Positions 1 through 10,219 of a stretch of 64,000 nucleotides of DNA are shown here, in pieces. Positions within the stretch are counted from its first letter, which is position 1. The number at the start of each line of letters is the position of its first letter. Position numbers and translations under genes: made by a program. The DNA comes from Pseudopyrenochaeta lycopersici (taxonomy: Eukaryota > Ascomycota > Dothideomycetes > Pleosporales > Pseudopyrenochaetaceae): NCBI GenBank assembly GCA_003313425.1, contig NHZP01000018.1, positions 806,001-870,000 on the forward strand, written 5' to 3'. Under the pieces are notes generated by a model. The model saw only the letters and a list, made by a program, of their open reading frames with translations, was not told the origin of the DNA and made no database searches.

Positions 1-1461
1 TCCAACATCATCCGAATTAGATTGTGTACCTGATCTGCCCTTGTTCGTACGCCTGCTTACTTGCGATTGGCTGGATCGGGTGGCCTTGGGCTGGGGCGGA
101 GGTGTTGGCGAAGGCGGATCTGAATCACCGCGATCATCGTTGCGGTCGCCACGATATTGGTTACTGCTATCGGCATTGCCAGCTGCGCACCGTGCAGGGG
201 TGAGGATCGGGGATCGTTCAACCTCTTTCCATCTCCTAGGCTTGTAGGCTGATGGGGACGGAGAAACCCCTGGCTTACGTGCAGTCTCCGGGATCTTCTT
301 CAGAATATCAACATATTCTATTGCCCAGGTATCCAATTTAGCCGCGTCATCGTGCCATGTCTGGGGCGGAAGGTCTGTTGCCATTGCATGCAGAATGAAT
401 GCGAAGATCTGTGCCACTGCTGTCCGGTGTAGCCGATCATCATCCTCTTGCGAAACGTCCAGTGACGGAATGCAAGTATGGTAATAGACTATCGTTGGGT
501 CATCCGGAATGTGCAAAAAGATTATGACTTCGCCTGTGAAAATATAGCCATCATGAAGTCCATGATGGATCATGTATGAGAAGCACTGTGTTACCACCGC
601 TGCCATAAGCCACTTCGCCAGATATTCAGGGCTGTCATCGTCGTGATTGATGACATCGCAATCAGGCACAATCTCTCCCGTCAAACCAGTGACAATGATC
701 TCTTGTGTCAGTTTATGCGGGGCCTTGTACTCGATCGCTACCACGGGGGTTCGTTTCTCGTTCGTAAGTCGGTAGATACAAAACTGATCTGCTCGGCCGC
801 CTTGTCCCCGACGCCGGCCGGCTGCTCTTGTACCCCGATCTTTGCCCGTGATTCCACTTGACTGGAGTGATACGTGTGACATTGCTTTTTCAATTGTTTC
901 ATCTCTTGACGAGCCCGGATTTGTGTGGCTTTCGAAAGATATTGTTCCCTGTAGGTTCAGTCGGACTTGTAAATCAGCATCTTGCGACACCTCTTTAACA
1001 AGCTTCTGCACCGCATTCTCCACGATATCTCTTCCCACATACCGGAGTCCAGACTCGCTGCTGATTGGATCGAGCGTAGATCGGACATACTGCATCTGGT
1101 GCGATGAAGGAAATACCCAGCTCGAACCAAACGATAGACTATCAGAGAGTCTTCCCCAAACTTTTCGTTGCCGAGTTATAAAATTGTCCTCCCACGGTAT
1201 AATGCGTTTAGGGTATTTTTGTCCGGCCGGCCGCGTAGTATCGCCTTGAGTCGTGAGCGAAAGGTCGGTGACCGCCCGGACGGCTTGCCAAAGCTCATGG
1301 CAGTCCTCAAGAAATCCATTGATATTATTTGGCAGTGCGTGTCGAGCAGCTTCCTCTGCTACCTCTCGTCGGCGTTGTTCTTCCTTCCGTTGTGCCTCTG
1401 CTGCCTCGCGTCTGTGTCGTTCTTCTTCAAGCTGCCTTCTAAGCTCCGCGATTTCCTCCAT
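1..1461 (-). CDS. Coiled-coil protein with candidate PD-(D/E)XK nuclease core, 3' end cut by window edge
   Basis: An uninterrupted minus-strand frame of 487 codons starts at the ATG at 1461 and runs off the left edge without a stop. Residues 1-35 are very rich in Glu, Arg, Ala and Gln and should form a coiled coil (starts MEEIAELRRQLEEE). The middle holds a motif pair like a restriction-endonuclease-fold core: an Asp in GRADQFCIYR (Asp225), then a hydrophobic strand with E-x-K in VAIEYKAPH (Glu244, Lys246). The last ~60 visible residues are a Pro/Ser/Arg-rich low-complexity linker. From memory this is a large, poorly described ascomycete family whose longer members carry a protein-kinase-like C-terminal region; that part would lie outside the window. 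The start is chosen as the first in-frame Met before the coiled coil. The nuclease assignment is inference from motif spacing. The reading frame itself is well supported. Confidence 0.8.
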   Translation of the reverse strand, partial: MEEIAELRRQLEEERHRREAAEAQRKEEQRRREVAEEAARHALPNNINGFLEDCHELWQAVRAVTDLSLTTQGDTTRPAGQKYPKRIIPWEDNFITRQRKVWGRLSDSLSFGSSWVFPSSHQMQYVRSTLDPISSESGLRYVGRDIVENAVQKLVKEVSQDADLQVRLNLQGTISFESHTNPGSSRDETIEKAMSHVSLQSSGITGKDRGTRAAGRRRGQGGRADQFCIYRLTNEKRTPVVAIEYKAPHKLTQEIIVTGLTGEIVPDCDVINHDDDSPEYLAKWLMAAVVTQCFSYMIHHGLHDGYIFTGEVIIFLHIPDDPTIVYYHTCIPSLDVSQEDDDRLHRTAVAQIFAFILHAMATDLPPQTWHDDAAKLDTWAIEYVDILKKIPETARKPGVSPSPSAYKPRRWKEVERSPILTPARCAAGNADSSNQYRGDRNDDRGDSDPPSPTPPPQPKATRSSQSQVSRRTNKGRSGTQSNSDDVG

Positions 1462-2934
1462 TAAAGTCGATGGCTAGGTGAATCGATCGCAAGTATTCGC
1501 CAAAAATGTTCAAGGAGCGTTCATTTTGTGACCGCTCTGAGAAGCAACGTGCGAGCGCATTAGATGCCGTGATGACGTTCGTTCCTGTCTGTCAACAAAC
1601 AACGTTGCCAAGGAGATATTCAGCCGACGTTGCTCGGATGCCTCACCAGACGCCTTCCTGGGATGGAGACTCAGCATAAGTCGAGTCGAGCTAAAGCGAA
1701 AGCGAAAGCGGTTTAGCTGTTTTACACACTAGGTATTCACAACATCGTAATCACCAAAGACATGTCTCAAAATTTTGCGCAATGGGTTTATAATACATCC
1801 AGTTGTTGCAGAATCAAGCAGAATAATCTATCGGTAGGGAAGTCGTAGTATGGCGTAACTAGACTTTCTATCTTCTTGTCAGGGTTCAATCCTTCCAAGG
1901 TAAAGTCGCAAGTGAAAGGTAATTGCTACACCTTTCACCTAGCTGAACTACTGGATTAAGCCTAGCGCCTGAACTAGCGGCTCTAGCTCTTTTATTTAAA
2001 CAGTACCTCTCCGCCGAAGGTAAGAGGTAGCTGCTATTTTGTCTACTTCTTTTAAATAGAGTTACTCTCAACAAGACCGTCCCAACTGTGCGTGTTGACT
2101 GCCTCACACTTCTCATATATAAACAGCGTTTCTTTTCTTTTCTTTTCCCCTGCCCCGCTGCGCCCCTTCAAACTACTACCGTTACATCCGTCACCTCCGT
2201 TTCTACATGATTTCGGCCTTGGATTGTAAATACCCCCTCTGTGCACCTTGCTGTCGCCCTGCAAAGTGAGCACTTTTCGTCTGTGCGGGCTATTTTACGT
2301 CTGTGCGTATAGTTACCTCTATATGGGGAATCCTTTTACCACTCCGTTATCCCAGCCTATTTAAGGCTTAACTTTTCTGCTAGCTTTCCTCTTCTTTCCT
2401 CTTTAACACGTTACCTACTACTGCCTGTAATAGCGTAAACAGCGACAGTAACAACTTAACAGTAACAGCGACAGTAACAGTTTAACAGTAACAGCTTGAA
2501 CAGCAATACAGAACCATCCCTTCACTATTATCTGTGGTGTGAAGCAAGTACTATTGCCTGAGGTAAAAGCTCTGGTTTCAAACGGGAGCCTTGGCGGCTG
2601 AAATAGTTAAAGCCTTACCTTACATGAAAGGAATTGGGGCTAGATACTGGATCCAAACTGGTGCTTCAGCGCGAAGAGAACTGACCCTACGACTTCTCGA
2701 GGATGTTTGAATTTCATTATCAGCTGAACCCCGTGGCGGTGCATAAAAGCCGCATGGTGGCGGTGGCTGGCGGTGGTTTCTGGGACAATTCCGCAAGGCT
2801 TCTACGCCACAAACTCAGCCTGATGCCCCAGCCGTCGTACTTATACTTGATCGCCTACCTGACCAAAATTTTCTGTGATATGGTGGATTCTATTCTCCCT
2901 CATTCCCAATCAATAAATTGGGACAGTAACGCCA
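1462..2934. other. Gene-free stretch upstream of the nuclease-like gene
   Basis: I see no convincing gene in this 1.5 kb. It holds AT-rich, TTTAAA-containing DNA around 1980-2110, a short AACAG-type tandem repeat at 2433-2506 and scattered short frames of under 90 codons with no recognisable motifs. The left part should carry the promoter of the minus-strand gene starting at 1461. The right part lies upstream of the long open frame that contains the first HET gene. Confidence 0.6.
2433..2506. repeat. Imperfect AACAG/AGTAACAG tandem repeat
   Basis: The words AACAGCGACAGTAACA and TTAACAGTAACAG recur in overlapping, imperfect copies across about 74 bases, so this is a small degenerate minisatellite. 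No coding role is visible. Confidence 0.7.
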
Positions 2935-3756
2935 ATGTCCGCCAACAAAAAGACTCCGTTTCGTAAAGGGCCTTCACAGCGTTCACAACCCAAGACTACA
3001 AAGACGTTACAAGATACCAAAATAGATCAAAAGCCTGACTATAGGACCTTGCCGTTCTCTTTCACAGAACCGTTCATTCGATTTCCTAGAAAGAGGGAAA
3101 CCCAAAAGAAAAACCAAGATGCTGGCTCTCAGTTCGAGTTCACACTTATCCACAGACGAGAGCAAAAAGGCGCCAGGATGGACATGATTGGTTCCAAAGG
3201 CCTCAGCACATGGAAGAAATCATCTGGACGCGGCAAGTCTTGGTCAGCCTCTAGGAGACTAAAGATTACTTGGGACTACTTCGAGCAGCTCGTAAAGCCC
3301 AATGTTCCCCCTGTCTCATTTGGATGGCGCTTCTCAATGACAACGGTACCATATTCCCTGGTTCGGAACACCGGCGTGCGTGTCAACAAGCAACCAAAAG
3401 CAACCAAGTCTGCCTTAGGAACAAGAAATTTCACCGTGCTCGAGGAAGACTTGATTGCCCATTTGCCGATACGAAGGAATCAACTGCTCCGCGAACGGCA
3501 GCGGCCACTACTATCGGATACCAATGCAGCATTGCCTCAACGATTTCTTTGCGTGACCCTTGGAGGTGGTACAGTTCATTGGTCAACGGAAACTTTCCTA
3601 CAGGACGCCAAATATTCGGTGTCAGAGAATTGTCCAACACCCATTAGAATGGATCAGCTGGGCCGAAGCAGCGACTTGCACGCAGACACTGTCCGGTTTG
3701 GGAGATCCATCGACATCGTCAAGGAGAGCTCAAGAAGAGACGAGGGATTCCATGTC

Positions 3757-6342
3757 ATGAGCACGGAGCAGGAATTTCCTCCGTTACCAGGGTACAGTGA
3801 GCGCGATTCTTCGGGGCCCACTGCAGATAGCGGAAATTGCCAGAACCATGCCACCAAGTCGACCCGCACATATGCCAAAGTTGTGCGACAAGGCCCGGAC
3901 CCCGAGGACGAAATCAAGCGGATAGCAAAAGCTTTCTTCGATCGAGGCGCCCAGAAGGGATCCTACTGGAATCAGGAGTCAGTAGAGCTTCTTGAGGCCC
4001 GAGGTGACGGCATGCTCAAAGTGAAAGCCACCAGCAAATACTACTCCTTCCCACATATAAATACAAGAGCCATTTTATGCCTCTCTTGTCAAGCTCTGGG
4101 CAACGGCGGGCTTTCGCTAGCTGAAAATCGACCATGGTACTCATCATACAAGCCGACGTCGAAGCTGTATCATTTGGGGCTTCTCAAAGACATCCTCAGT
4201 CGCCATTATTGTGCCCTTTGTAGGACTATAGGCAAGGCTTTACCTAGTCCCGCATGGGGATCATGGCTACTTCCACTCGGTGGTGACACGAGACTCGCTC
4301 TGCGCCAAACGGAGTCCAGCCACGAGATAGTCGAAGTTAGTTTCCAGGACTCTCGACTCTGTATGTCGAACTCTCGCAGCGCGCTCGGTGAAATCTACAT
4401 CGGACCACAGGCAAGCGATCGATACGACGCAAAAATTGTTCGACGGGACTTTCCACGACGCCACAATCGTCGACAGCTACTATTCACCCAGCCAAAGTTC
4501 CGGGATGCAAACTTTGAGCAAAGGATATCAGGTTTGCAGGAACGGTTCAGCCGTTTGAAGGACGCATTATTCGTTTGTGACACCTCCCACCGGTCTTGTG
4601 GCCAACTAGTCTCGAGAGAAAAGACTGTTCCAGAGTTGCTGCTCATCGATGTCAAACAACGCTGTATTGTGTCAGCAAAGCCGGGGACGAAATACATCGC
4701 ACTGAGCTATGTATGGGGCGGCGTCAAGATGCTTCAAACTACCCGTGACAACCTTGCAGCTCTCAAGAAGCCGGGGAGTTTTGTATACAATGCTGAAAAA
4801 GTCCCACGAACCATCCTTAACGCTATGGATGTCGTTGAAGCGCTGGGAGAGGCTTACTTGTGGGTGGACTCGTTGTGTATAGTGCAAGATGATGCATCTG
4901 TGAAACATGATCAGATTTCAAAGATGCATATTATCTATGGTCAAGCTGCTCTCACGTTGATTGCAATGAGCGGAGAGCATGCGAACGCTGGACTATTTGA
5001 AGGGGAAGGGAGAGGATATCGCTCAAGATACAGCTTCGACTGCGAGAGAATTGTTCACGGCGGAGCAGTGGCGGCAAGGGCACCTTGGTTATCACCTCTC
5101 CTTTTTAAATCTTCCTATAATAAGAGAGTATGCATGTCACTCTATACGACTTGTCATTTGCTAAGATTTTTGCAGGGTTGGACTTTCCAAGAGCGGATTC
5201 TGTCAGCACGATGCCTGTACTTCACAAAGGACACGGTATACTTCCAATGCCCTCAGACTCTGTCCACGGATGAAGGTCTCCTTCTCCAAGGTGCAAACTT
5301 TTCTAAAGACCTCGGATCGCTAAACCCATTGCTCACCGGGTACAAAGAGCCCAATCAAGTCGGAACAAAGTGGCGGAAAAAGGCAAACAGCCAACAGCAA
5401 ATGATCCCGTTTGGCGATCAACAACTCCTCGTCTATGAACATCTCGTCAACGACTACTCAGCAAAGGAACTTACCTATGATTCCGACATTCTCAATGCCT
5501 TCGAAGGAGTATTACGAAATATTTTTGAAAACATTTCACCGGTCATTAATGGCTTGCCAGAACGACATTTAGATGCAGCACTACTCTGGGTTTCTCTAGG
5601 CCAAGCAACCCGGCGGCTAGGAGTGATAGAGATCACTGAAGCTGGCACTGGTAATTCAATGCACTCCTATCCAAGCTGGGCATGGATCGGCTGGAAAGGA
5701 AGCCCGGTAACCTATGCAATTGACATCTTTGGTGAAGCATTGCCATGGAATGGTGGACAACTCAATTCGTGCATCAAACGGTTTATGGTATCAACTCCTG
5801 GTGCACGAAAACCCCGACTTCTCAACACGCAACGAAATAGGGTAGTTCATCAAGGTCTGAGCGCAAGGCACTCCACATCAGCGGTTGGTGAGGAAGTTGG
5901 CGAGATCTCTACCGACACTCTATTATTCACCACGGATGTGGTGTCATTCCACCAGTTGAGAATTGGGACTGTAAGAAAATTCACATCTGAGAATCTCGAA
6001 AACCTTGACCTGACCGCTATCCTCGACGCGAAAGGGAACCAATGCGGCGCTTTGATTTCCTTCTTCCCCGTTATCGATGTTGCCGGAGCGCAGAACGGCT
6101 CCCATCGTTTCGAGTGGATTCTCCTTTCGCTGAACCAAAATCTTTTATTTCACGCACCGTGGCAAGATGCGAATGACAAAGTGTATGACAGCAAAATCTT
6201 TGAGAGGCGAAAATGGTGTACAGCGAACATCATGCTCGTACAATGGAGAGGAACGGTTGCGGAGAGAGTGGGCCTTGGTATTGTTCATGTTGATGCTTGG
6301 GAAGAAATTTGTACCGAAAGTAAGGTGATCAGATTAGGGTAG
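3757..6342 (+). CDS. Heterokaryon incompatibility (HET) domain protein
   Basis: Two exons, 3757-5127 and 5176-6342, give 845 aa. The HET family signature is clear: KYIALSYVWGG at residues 312-322, YLWVDSLCIVQDD ending near 379, and after splicing RGWTFQERILS around 457-467. The 48-nt intron 5128-5175 (GTATGC...TTTGCAG, CTAAG near the 3' end) is a multiple of three and has no stop, so it hides inside a continuous frame; removing it restores the expected join KR|GWTFQER. The region around residues 107-160 has the Cys-rich segment (CLSCQ, CALCR) usual before the HET domain. The start is uncertain: the frame stays open upstream to 2935, but that extension looks like nothing known, and ATG 3757 opens a plausible hydrophilic N-terminus (MSTEQEFPPLPG). 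HET proteins trigger cell death after fusion of unlike hyphae; the partner of this one is unknown. Confidence 0.85.
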   Translation: MSTEQEFPPLPGYSERDSSGPTADSGNCQNHATKSTRTYAKVVRQGPDPEDEIKRIAKAFFDRGAQKGSYWNQESVELLEARGDGMLKVKATSKYYSFPHINTRAILCLSCQALGNGGLSLAENRPWYSSYKPTSKLYHLGLLKDILSRHYCALCRTIGKALPSPAWGSWLLPLGGDTRLALRQTESSHEIVEVSFQDSRLCMSNSRSALGEIYIGPQASDRYDAKIVRRDFPRRHNRRQLLFTQPKFRDANFEQRISGLQERFSRLKDALFVCDTSHRSCGQLVSREKTVPELLLIDVKQRCIVSAKPGTKYIALSYVWGGVKMLQTTRDNLAALKKPGSFVYNAEKVPRTILNAMDVVEALGEAYLWVDSLCIVQDDASVKHDQISKMHIIYGQAALTLIAMSGEHANAGLFEGEGRGYRSRYSFDCERIVHGGAVAARAPWLSPLLFKSSYNKRVCMSLYTTCHLLRFLQGWTFQERILSARCLYFTKDTVYFQCPQTLSTDEGLLLQGANFSKDLGSLNPLLTGYKEPNQVGTKWRKKANSQQQMIPFGDQQLLVYEHLVNDYSAKELTYDSDILNAFEGVLRNIFENISPVINGLPERHLDAALLWVSLGQATRRLGVIEITEAGTGNSMHSYPSWAWIGWKGSPVTYAIDIFGEALPWNGGQLNSCIKRFMVSTPGARKPRLLNTQRNRVVHQGLSARHSTSAVGEEVGEISTDTLLFTTDVVSFHQLRIGTVRKFTSENLENLDLTAILDAKGNQCGALISFFPVIDVAGAQNGSHRFEWILLSLNQNLLFHAPWQDANDKVYDSKIFERRKWCTANIMLVQWRGTVAERVGLGIVHVDAWEEICTESKVIRLG

Positions 6343-6973
6343 CAGCGCATTATGATCAATTTCATCCCGAATACTGCTATTCATCAGCCTCTGAACTCGT
6401 CCCTCAAGGCTATACTCTAGGCGAACGGCGACCCGTGGTTTGCACCTTCCTGTTGGGTGCGACTGCGGCTATCATCTTCAACCCCCGTGAATTTGCCAGC
6501 TTTACAGTACTCTATTTGCAATAATAAAATAGTAAACCATGATTTCATAGTTACTAGCACAACGAGAATATCAGGAAAAAAAAAGCTTACGTGGCCCAGT
6601 AAAATTGTAAAGTATTGCAAATAAAATACATAATGTACTTAATGTCCGTTGAACCATGTTTTAAGCATAGATTTGTAGTGCTATTGAAAAGCGATTTTTT
6701 ATTATAACAAGGATTCGAAAAGTTGAAGCATTGAATTGTATTTGAATTAATGATAACTAAGAAACTAGCATGAATTACTGGTCGAATTTATTTACTCGCA
6801 TTTTTATAACAGGCCCACTCGTTATTGTTCATAGATTGGGCTAGGCCTGTTTCAGAAGGAACTAAGGGTAAACATCTGGTTAGATGACACGCAGCCACTC
6901 CACGACCGTGGCACGCCCCTGAAACGTCACGCACCCAATATCCGGGGTAACCAAGGCGACTTACGCGTCAATC
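6343..6973. other. AT-rich intergenic stretch
   Basis: No gene is seen. About 6500-6850 is strikingly AT-rich with runs such as AAAAAAAAA and TTTTTTATTATAA. It separates the HET gene from the zinc transporter and may hold the terminator of the first and the promoter of the second. Confidence 0.6.
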
Positions 6974-8401
6974 ATGGTCTCGCGTCGCAATAGGACGCTG
7001 TTGTCCTTATCGATATTCGTTGGCGTTCTAGCATGGAACGTTGCTGCTGCCGCGGTCAAGGGTGAGGGCGGAGTGCCGGTGGGGGCCCTGAGTGTCCACG
7101 AGATCGAGGAGCAATTACAGGTAAGCCATTGACTTCATATTTCAACTGGAACAACCACTGTGTATCGAGAACCGTGCGATGGCTGCATTTTAGCATGAGC
7201 TAGGAGAAGGTACCTTGATGGTCGGGTGCTCAGCTCGGTTCTAACGCTTGCTAGGAATGTCCCCTCGTGGAAGCCCTCAACGAACACAAAGCAGCTGCGA
7301 ACCCCTCCACCTCGTCCCTCACCTCCCAGATCTTCGCCTTCCTCTTCCCTGGCAGCCCTGCAGTCAATGCCCTGTTGGCAACGCTGTACATTTCGGGTCC
7401 GCCAAACTTCCTCCTGGCGCTATGCCCGCCCAACATCGACCCTTCGTCGCTGTCCGTCATGGTAGCATTTGCTGTTGGCGGGCTCCTGGGCGATACTCTG
7501 TTCCATCTGCTGCCAGAAATCTTTCTGGGCGAGGATGAACACGATAAAGTCAAGTTTGTCATGGTGGAGCCCAACAAGAATCTGTTGCTGGGTGTCGCCA
7601 TCATGGTGGGCTTTGTGACATTTGTGGCCATGGACAAGGGATTGAGGATCGCGACTGGAGGCGCAGGTGGACATGATCACTCGCACGCACACTCGCACGG
7701 AACGGCCGACGTGGCTGCAAAGACTACAGGCGCTGACACAAACGGGTCCAAAGACTCCCTTCGTGCCCGCAAGCCTGCGGCGAACGGCATAACTCCACCT
7801 ACCACATCTCTTCAACCCGAGACCGAGAAGGAGATCAATGCCAGCGTCAAGCTTGGCGGTTACCTAAACCTCATCGCAGACTTCACGCACAATATCACCG
7901 ACGGTCTCGCCCTCAGCTCGTCCTTCTATGCCTCGCCCACCATCGGCGCAACTACCACCGTCGCCGTCTTCTTCCACGAAATTCCACATGAAGTCGGCGA
8001 CTTTGCCTTGCTCATCCAGTCCGGCTTCAGCAAGCGCGCAGCCATGGGTGCGCAATTTGTGACTGCCGTGGGTGCCTTCATCGGCACGTGCATTGGCATC
8101 GCCATCCAAGAGTTTGGAGGAAACTCGGCTTCATCCGAGGCGCACGGTCCGGGACTCATGGGTACAAGTCTGCAGTGGGGCGACATGCTCTTGCCATTCA
8201 CTGCGGGCACATTTCTGTATGTCGGCACCGTCGCCGTCATCCCCGAGCTCCTCGAAACCGGGCCGAACAAGAGCCAAGAGCTAAGGAAGACCCTCACGCA
8301 GTTTGCGGCTATGTTTACAGGCGCGGGCATTATGCTTGCGTAAGTCTTTCTCGCTCGCAACCCTGAGTGAAGCTAACAGCTGCAGAATCTCCTGGTCTTA
8401 G
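6974..8401 (+). CDS. ZIP-family zinc transporter (KE4/SLC39A7-like)
   Basis: Three exons, 6974-7120, 7255-8339 and 8386-8401, encode 415 aa. The N-terminus looks like a signal peptide or first membrane helix (MVSRRNRTLLSLSIF). Several hydrophobic segments follow, then a His-rich cytosolic loop (GHDHSHAHSHG, near residues 186-199). The hallmark metal-site motifs HNITDG and HEIPHEVGDF of ZIP helices IV and V are intact. This architecture matches the LZT/KE4 subgroup, which releases zinc from ER or Golgi stores to the cytosol. The final exon is only 16 nt: intron 8340-8385 begins GTAAGT, has GCTAAC as branch site and ends CTGCAG, and the added end reads ISWS-stop. Intron 1 (7121-7254) is longer than usual at 134 nt. 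The family call is firm; the exact membrane is inferred. Confidence 0.93.
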
Positions 8402-9799
8402 ATATTCTTTACCGTGTGCGTAGATTTTAGAGCGCTCGCGCGACCATTGACCTACCTTTGTTTAGACTGTCTCCGTCAGGGGATTTTGTTAGTAACACCA
8501 TCTTCTTAGACGGTTTCATAGATTAGGCGGTCTGCATCTGCATAGTACGGCGTATCTATCTGCGAAAGAGTCCGACAAAACTTTAAATATCGTCTGCCGC
8601 TGGGTGGTGCCAACTCTTGGCAGACTTTTCATTTACAGCCTTCGTTGCGAATCATCTGTCGAACAAAGGCACATACCGCCTTGAAATTAGACCGAGAAAG
8701 TGCCCTTAGATATTCATCCTCGTGCCAGTTCTCTTGAGCTAGGGTCATGCAAACCCCAGAATTCAGTCATGTTTTCCCGCATACTTGTGCTGGCTTTCTA
8801 GAATCATTGTGCGACAATTACCGGTTCGGTGATATTCCCTGCGACAGAAAAGTCCGCGTGGCACTCTTCCTGCGTACCAGACTTGTCGACTGCGTCTGAA
8901 CCACGCGTCAATGTATGAGGATCAAGATGCAGCATATTTATCTACATGACTCGGAGAGTAATTGATCGCGAAGATGTTTGCACTGACCATCTCGATCTAT
9001 GGTCGTGTGTGAGAAACACCTTGAAATAGTAACAGATCAACAGCCCTACAGGATCCAACTCGTTCCTTCGCGTCGGCCTCCGCGTCGGCCGCAGCGTCAT
9101 TCACCGGCTGCATTTGCTGTAATGGCGGTGGCTTCGCGATGGCCTCTGCTTGGGCATGGGTCCTGAAACTCTTACATACGAGGCACGGCCACGGACCGAA
9201 TCCTTCAATTCTCCGTTCCGTCGGCTTGCGATTGGCCAAAGGGCCGACCAGAGTAAGCAACGGCTGGACACAGCATGTGAGTTGTAAGCAAAATGCCAAA
9301 CCTGGATCCTTCTCATTGGGTACGTTTTGAGCCTTGACTGAACAATTCAAGCTTTTGGGTTAGTTCAGCTGTGGAGCCTGTCTCCCAAACCGTTGGAGTG
9401 TCGCAGGGACGAAGCCGCAACACGACAGAAAATGGGGCTGGGCTAAGCTAGTGTTGCCGCCTTACCGTCTTGACAACCATGGCATTACCGCCGACAGTCC
9501 GGAGCAGCAGCATATACTAATCATAGTCCCATTGTTCCTGTATAGTCCTCATGACCTTCTTCCTTACTTTCTATCGTCCTTGCTGTACTTTTACATTTAT
9601 TTCGAAATTGCGGGTGGCTTCTGAAGGGCCTTTGGTACCACGAACGCTTGAGAAAGCGAGGTGCGGCTGAGACCTTGCATACGGCAGAGGTACGATAAGA
9701 CGGCTGTGTTCCCCCGCACTTTGGACTGCACAGCATTCACACCGACATCAAACTACTCAAGAGGAGACAGTAGAAGAGAAAGAGATTGGCAGGAAAAAA
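8402..9799. other. Intergenic, no gene recognised
   Basis: About 1.4 kb with only short, unconvincing frames on both strands (for example 8997-9350 minus). The last 100 bases are A/G-rich and lead into the ATG at 9800, so the 3' part is probably the promoter and leader of that gene. Confidence 0.55.
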
Positions 9800-10219
9800 A
9801 TGTCCAAATACGAAATGCGCATTCCAACTCGACCAACCTGCCGATATACCTTATGTTACCGACCCATCATCACAGTCTTGCTCGCTGTGCTCTGCATACC
9901 GATGATCTTCTACCACCTAGTTCCTAGCTTTACAGCAGCGACCGACAATGCCTTCTACCAGCTCTCAGAACAAGTCCTTGGCCAAACATCGAGAGGAGAC
10001 TTTTGCACGAGAGAAATCGGCGACCGACAGTGCTGTATGCTATATCTGAACGCCTCACCCTGTCTCGATGAATGCCGCAAAACTCATGTCGATCGCGAGA
10101 CGCTGCACTTGACGCTGGAGTACGACCAATGTGCGGAGCAGTGCCTTGTCAGGTACAATGACCGGTGTATGAGCGCAAAGAGTGGGAATCCACTTGATGG
10201 TCATCGTCGGGGTACATGA
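9800..10219 (+). CDS. Small single-helix membrane protein with Cys-rich luminal domain
   Basis: A 139-aa intronless frame. Residues 1-21 are basic and hydrophilic, residues about 22-48 are a strongly hydrophobic anchor (IITVLLAVLCIPMIF), and the rest is a polar domain with eight cysteines, including a CC pair and a spaced set C-x3-C, C-x3-C. This is a signal-anchor (type II) layout with an exported, probably disulfide-bonded domain. I do not recognise the family. The ATG at 9800 follows an A-rich leader (GGCAGGAAAAAAATG) and precedes the basic N-terminus, so it is a natural start. It stands alone between two gene-poor stretches. A secreted effector is less likely because no cleavage site follows the hydrophobic stretch cleanly. 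Confidence 0.6.
   Translation: MSKYEMRIPTRPTCRYTLCYRPIITVLLAVLCIPMIFYHLVPSFTAATDNAFYQLSEQVLGQTSRGDFCTREIGDRQCCMLYLNASPCLDECRKTHVDRETLHLTLEYDQCAEQCLVRYNDRCMSAKSGNPLDGHRRGT

Noticed and set aside
1861..1900. A GGGTTCAATCC word recalling a tRNA T-arm
   Set aside because: The T-loop is one base short of the usual seven and no acceptor, D or anticodon stem can be paired around it.
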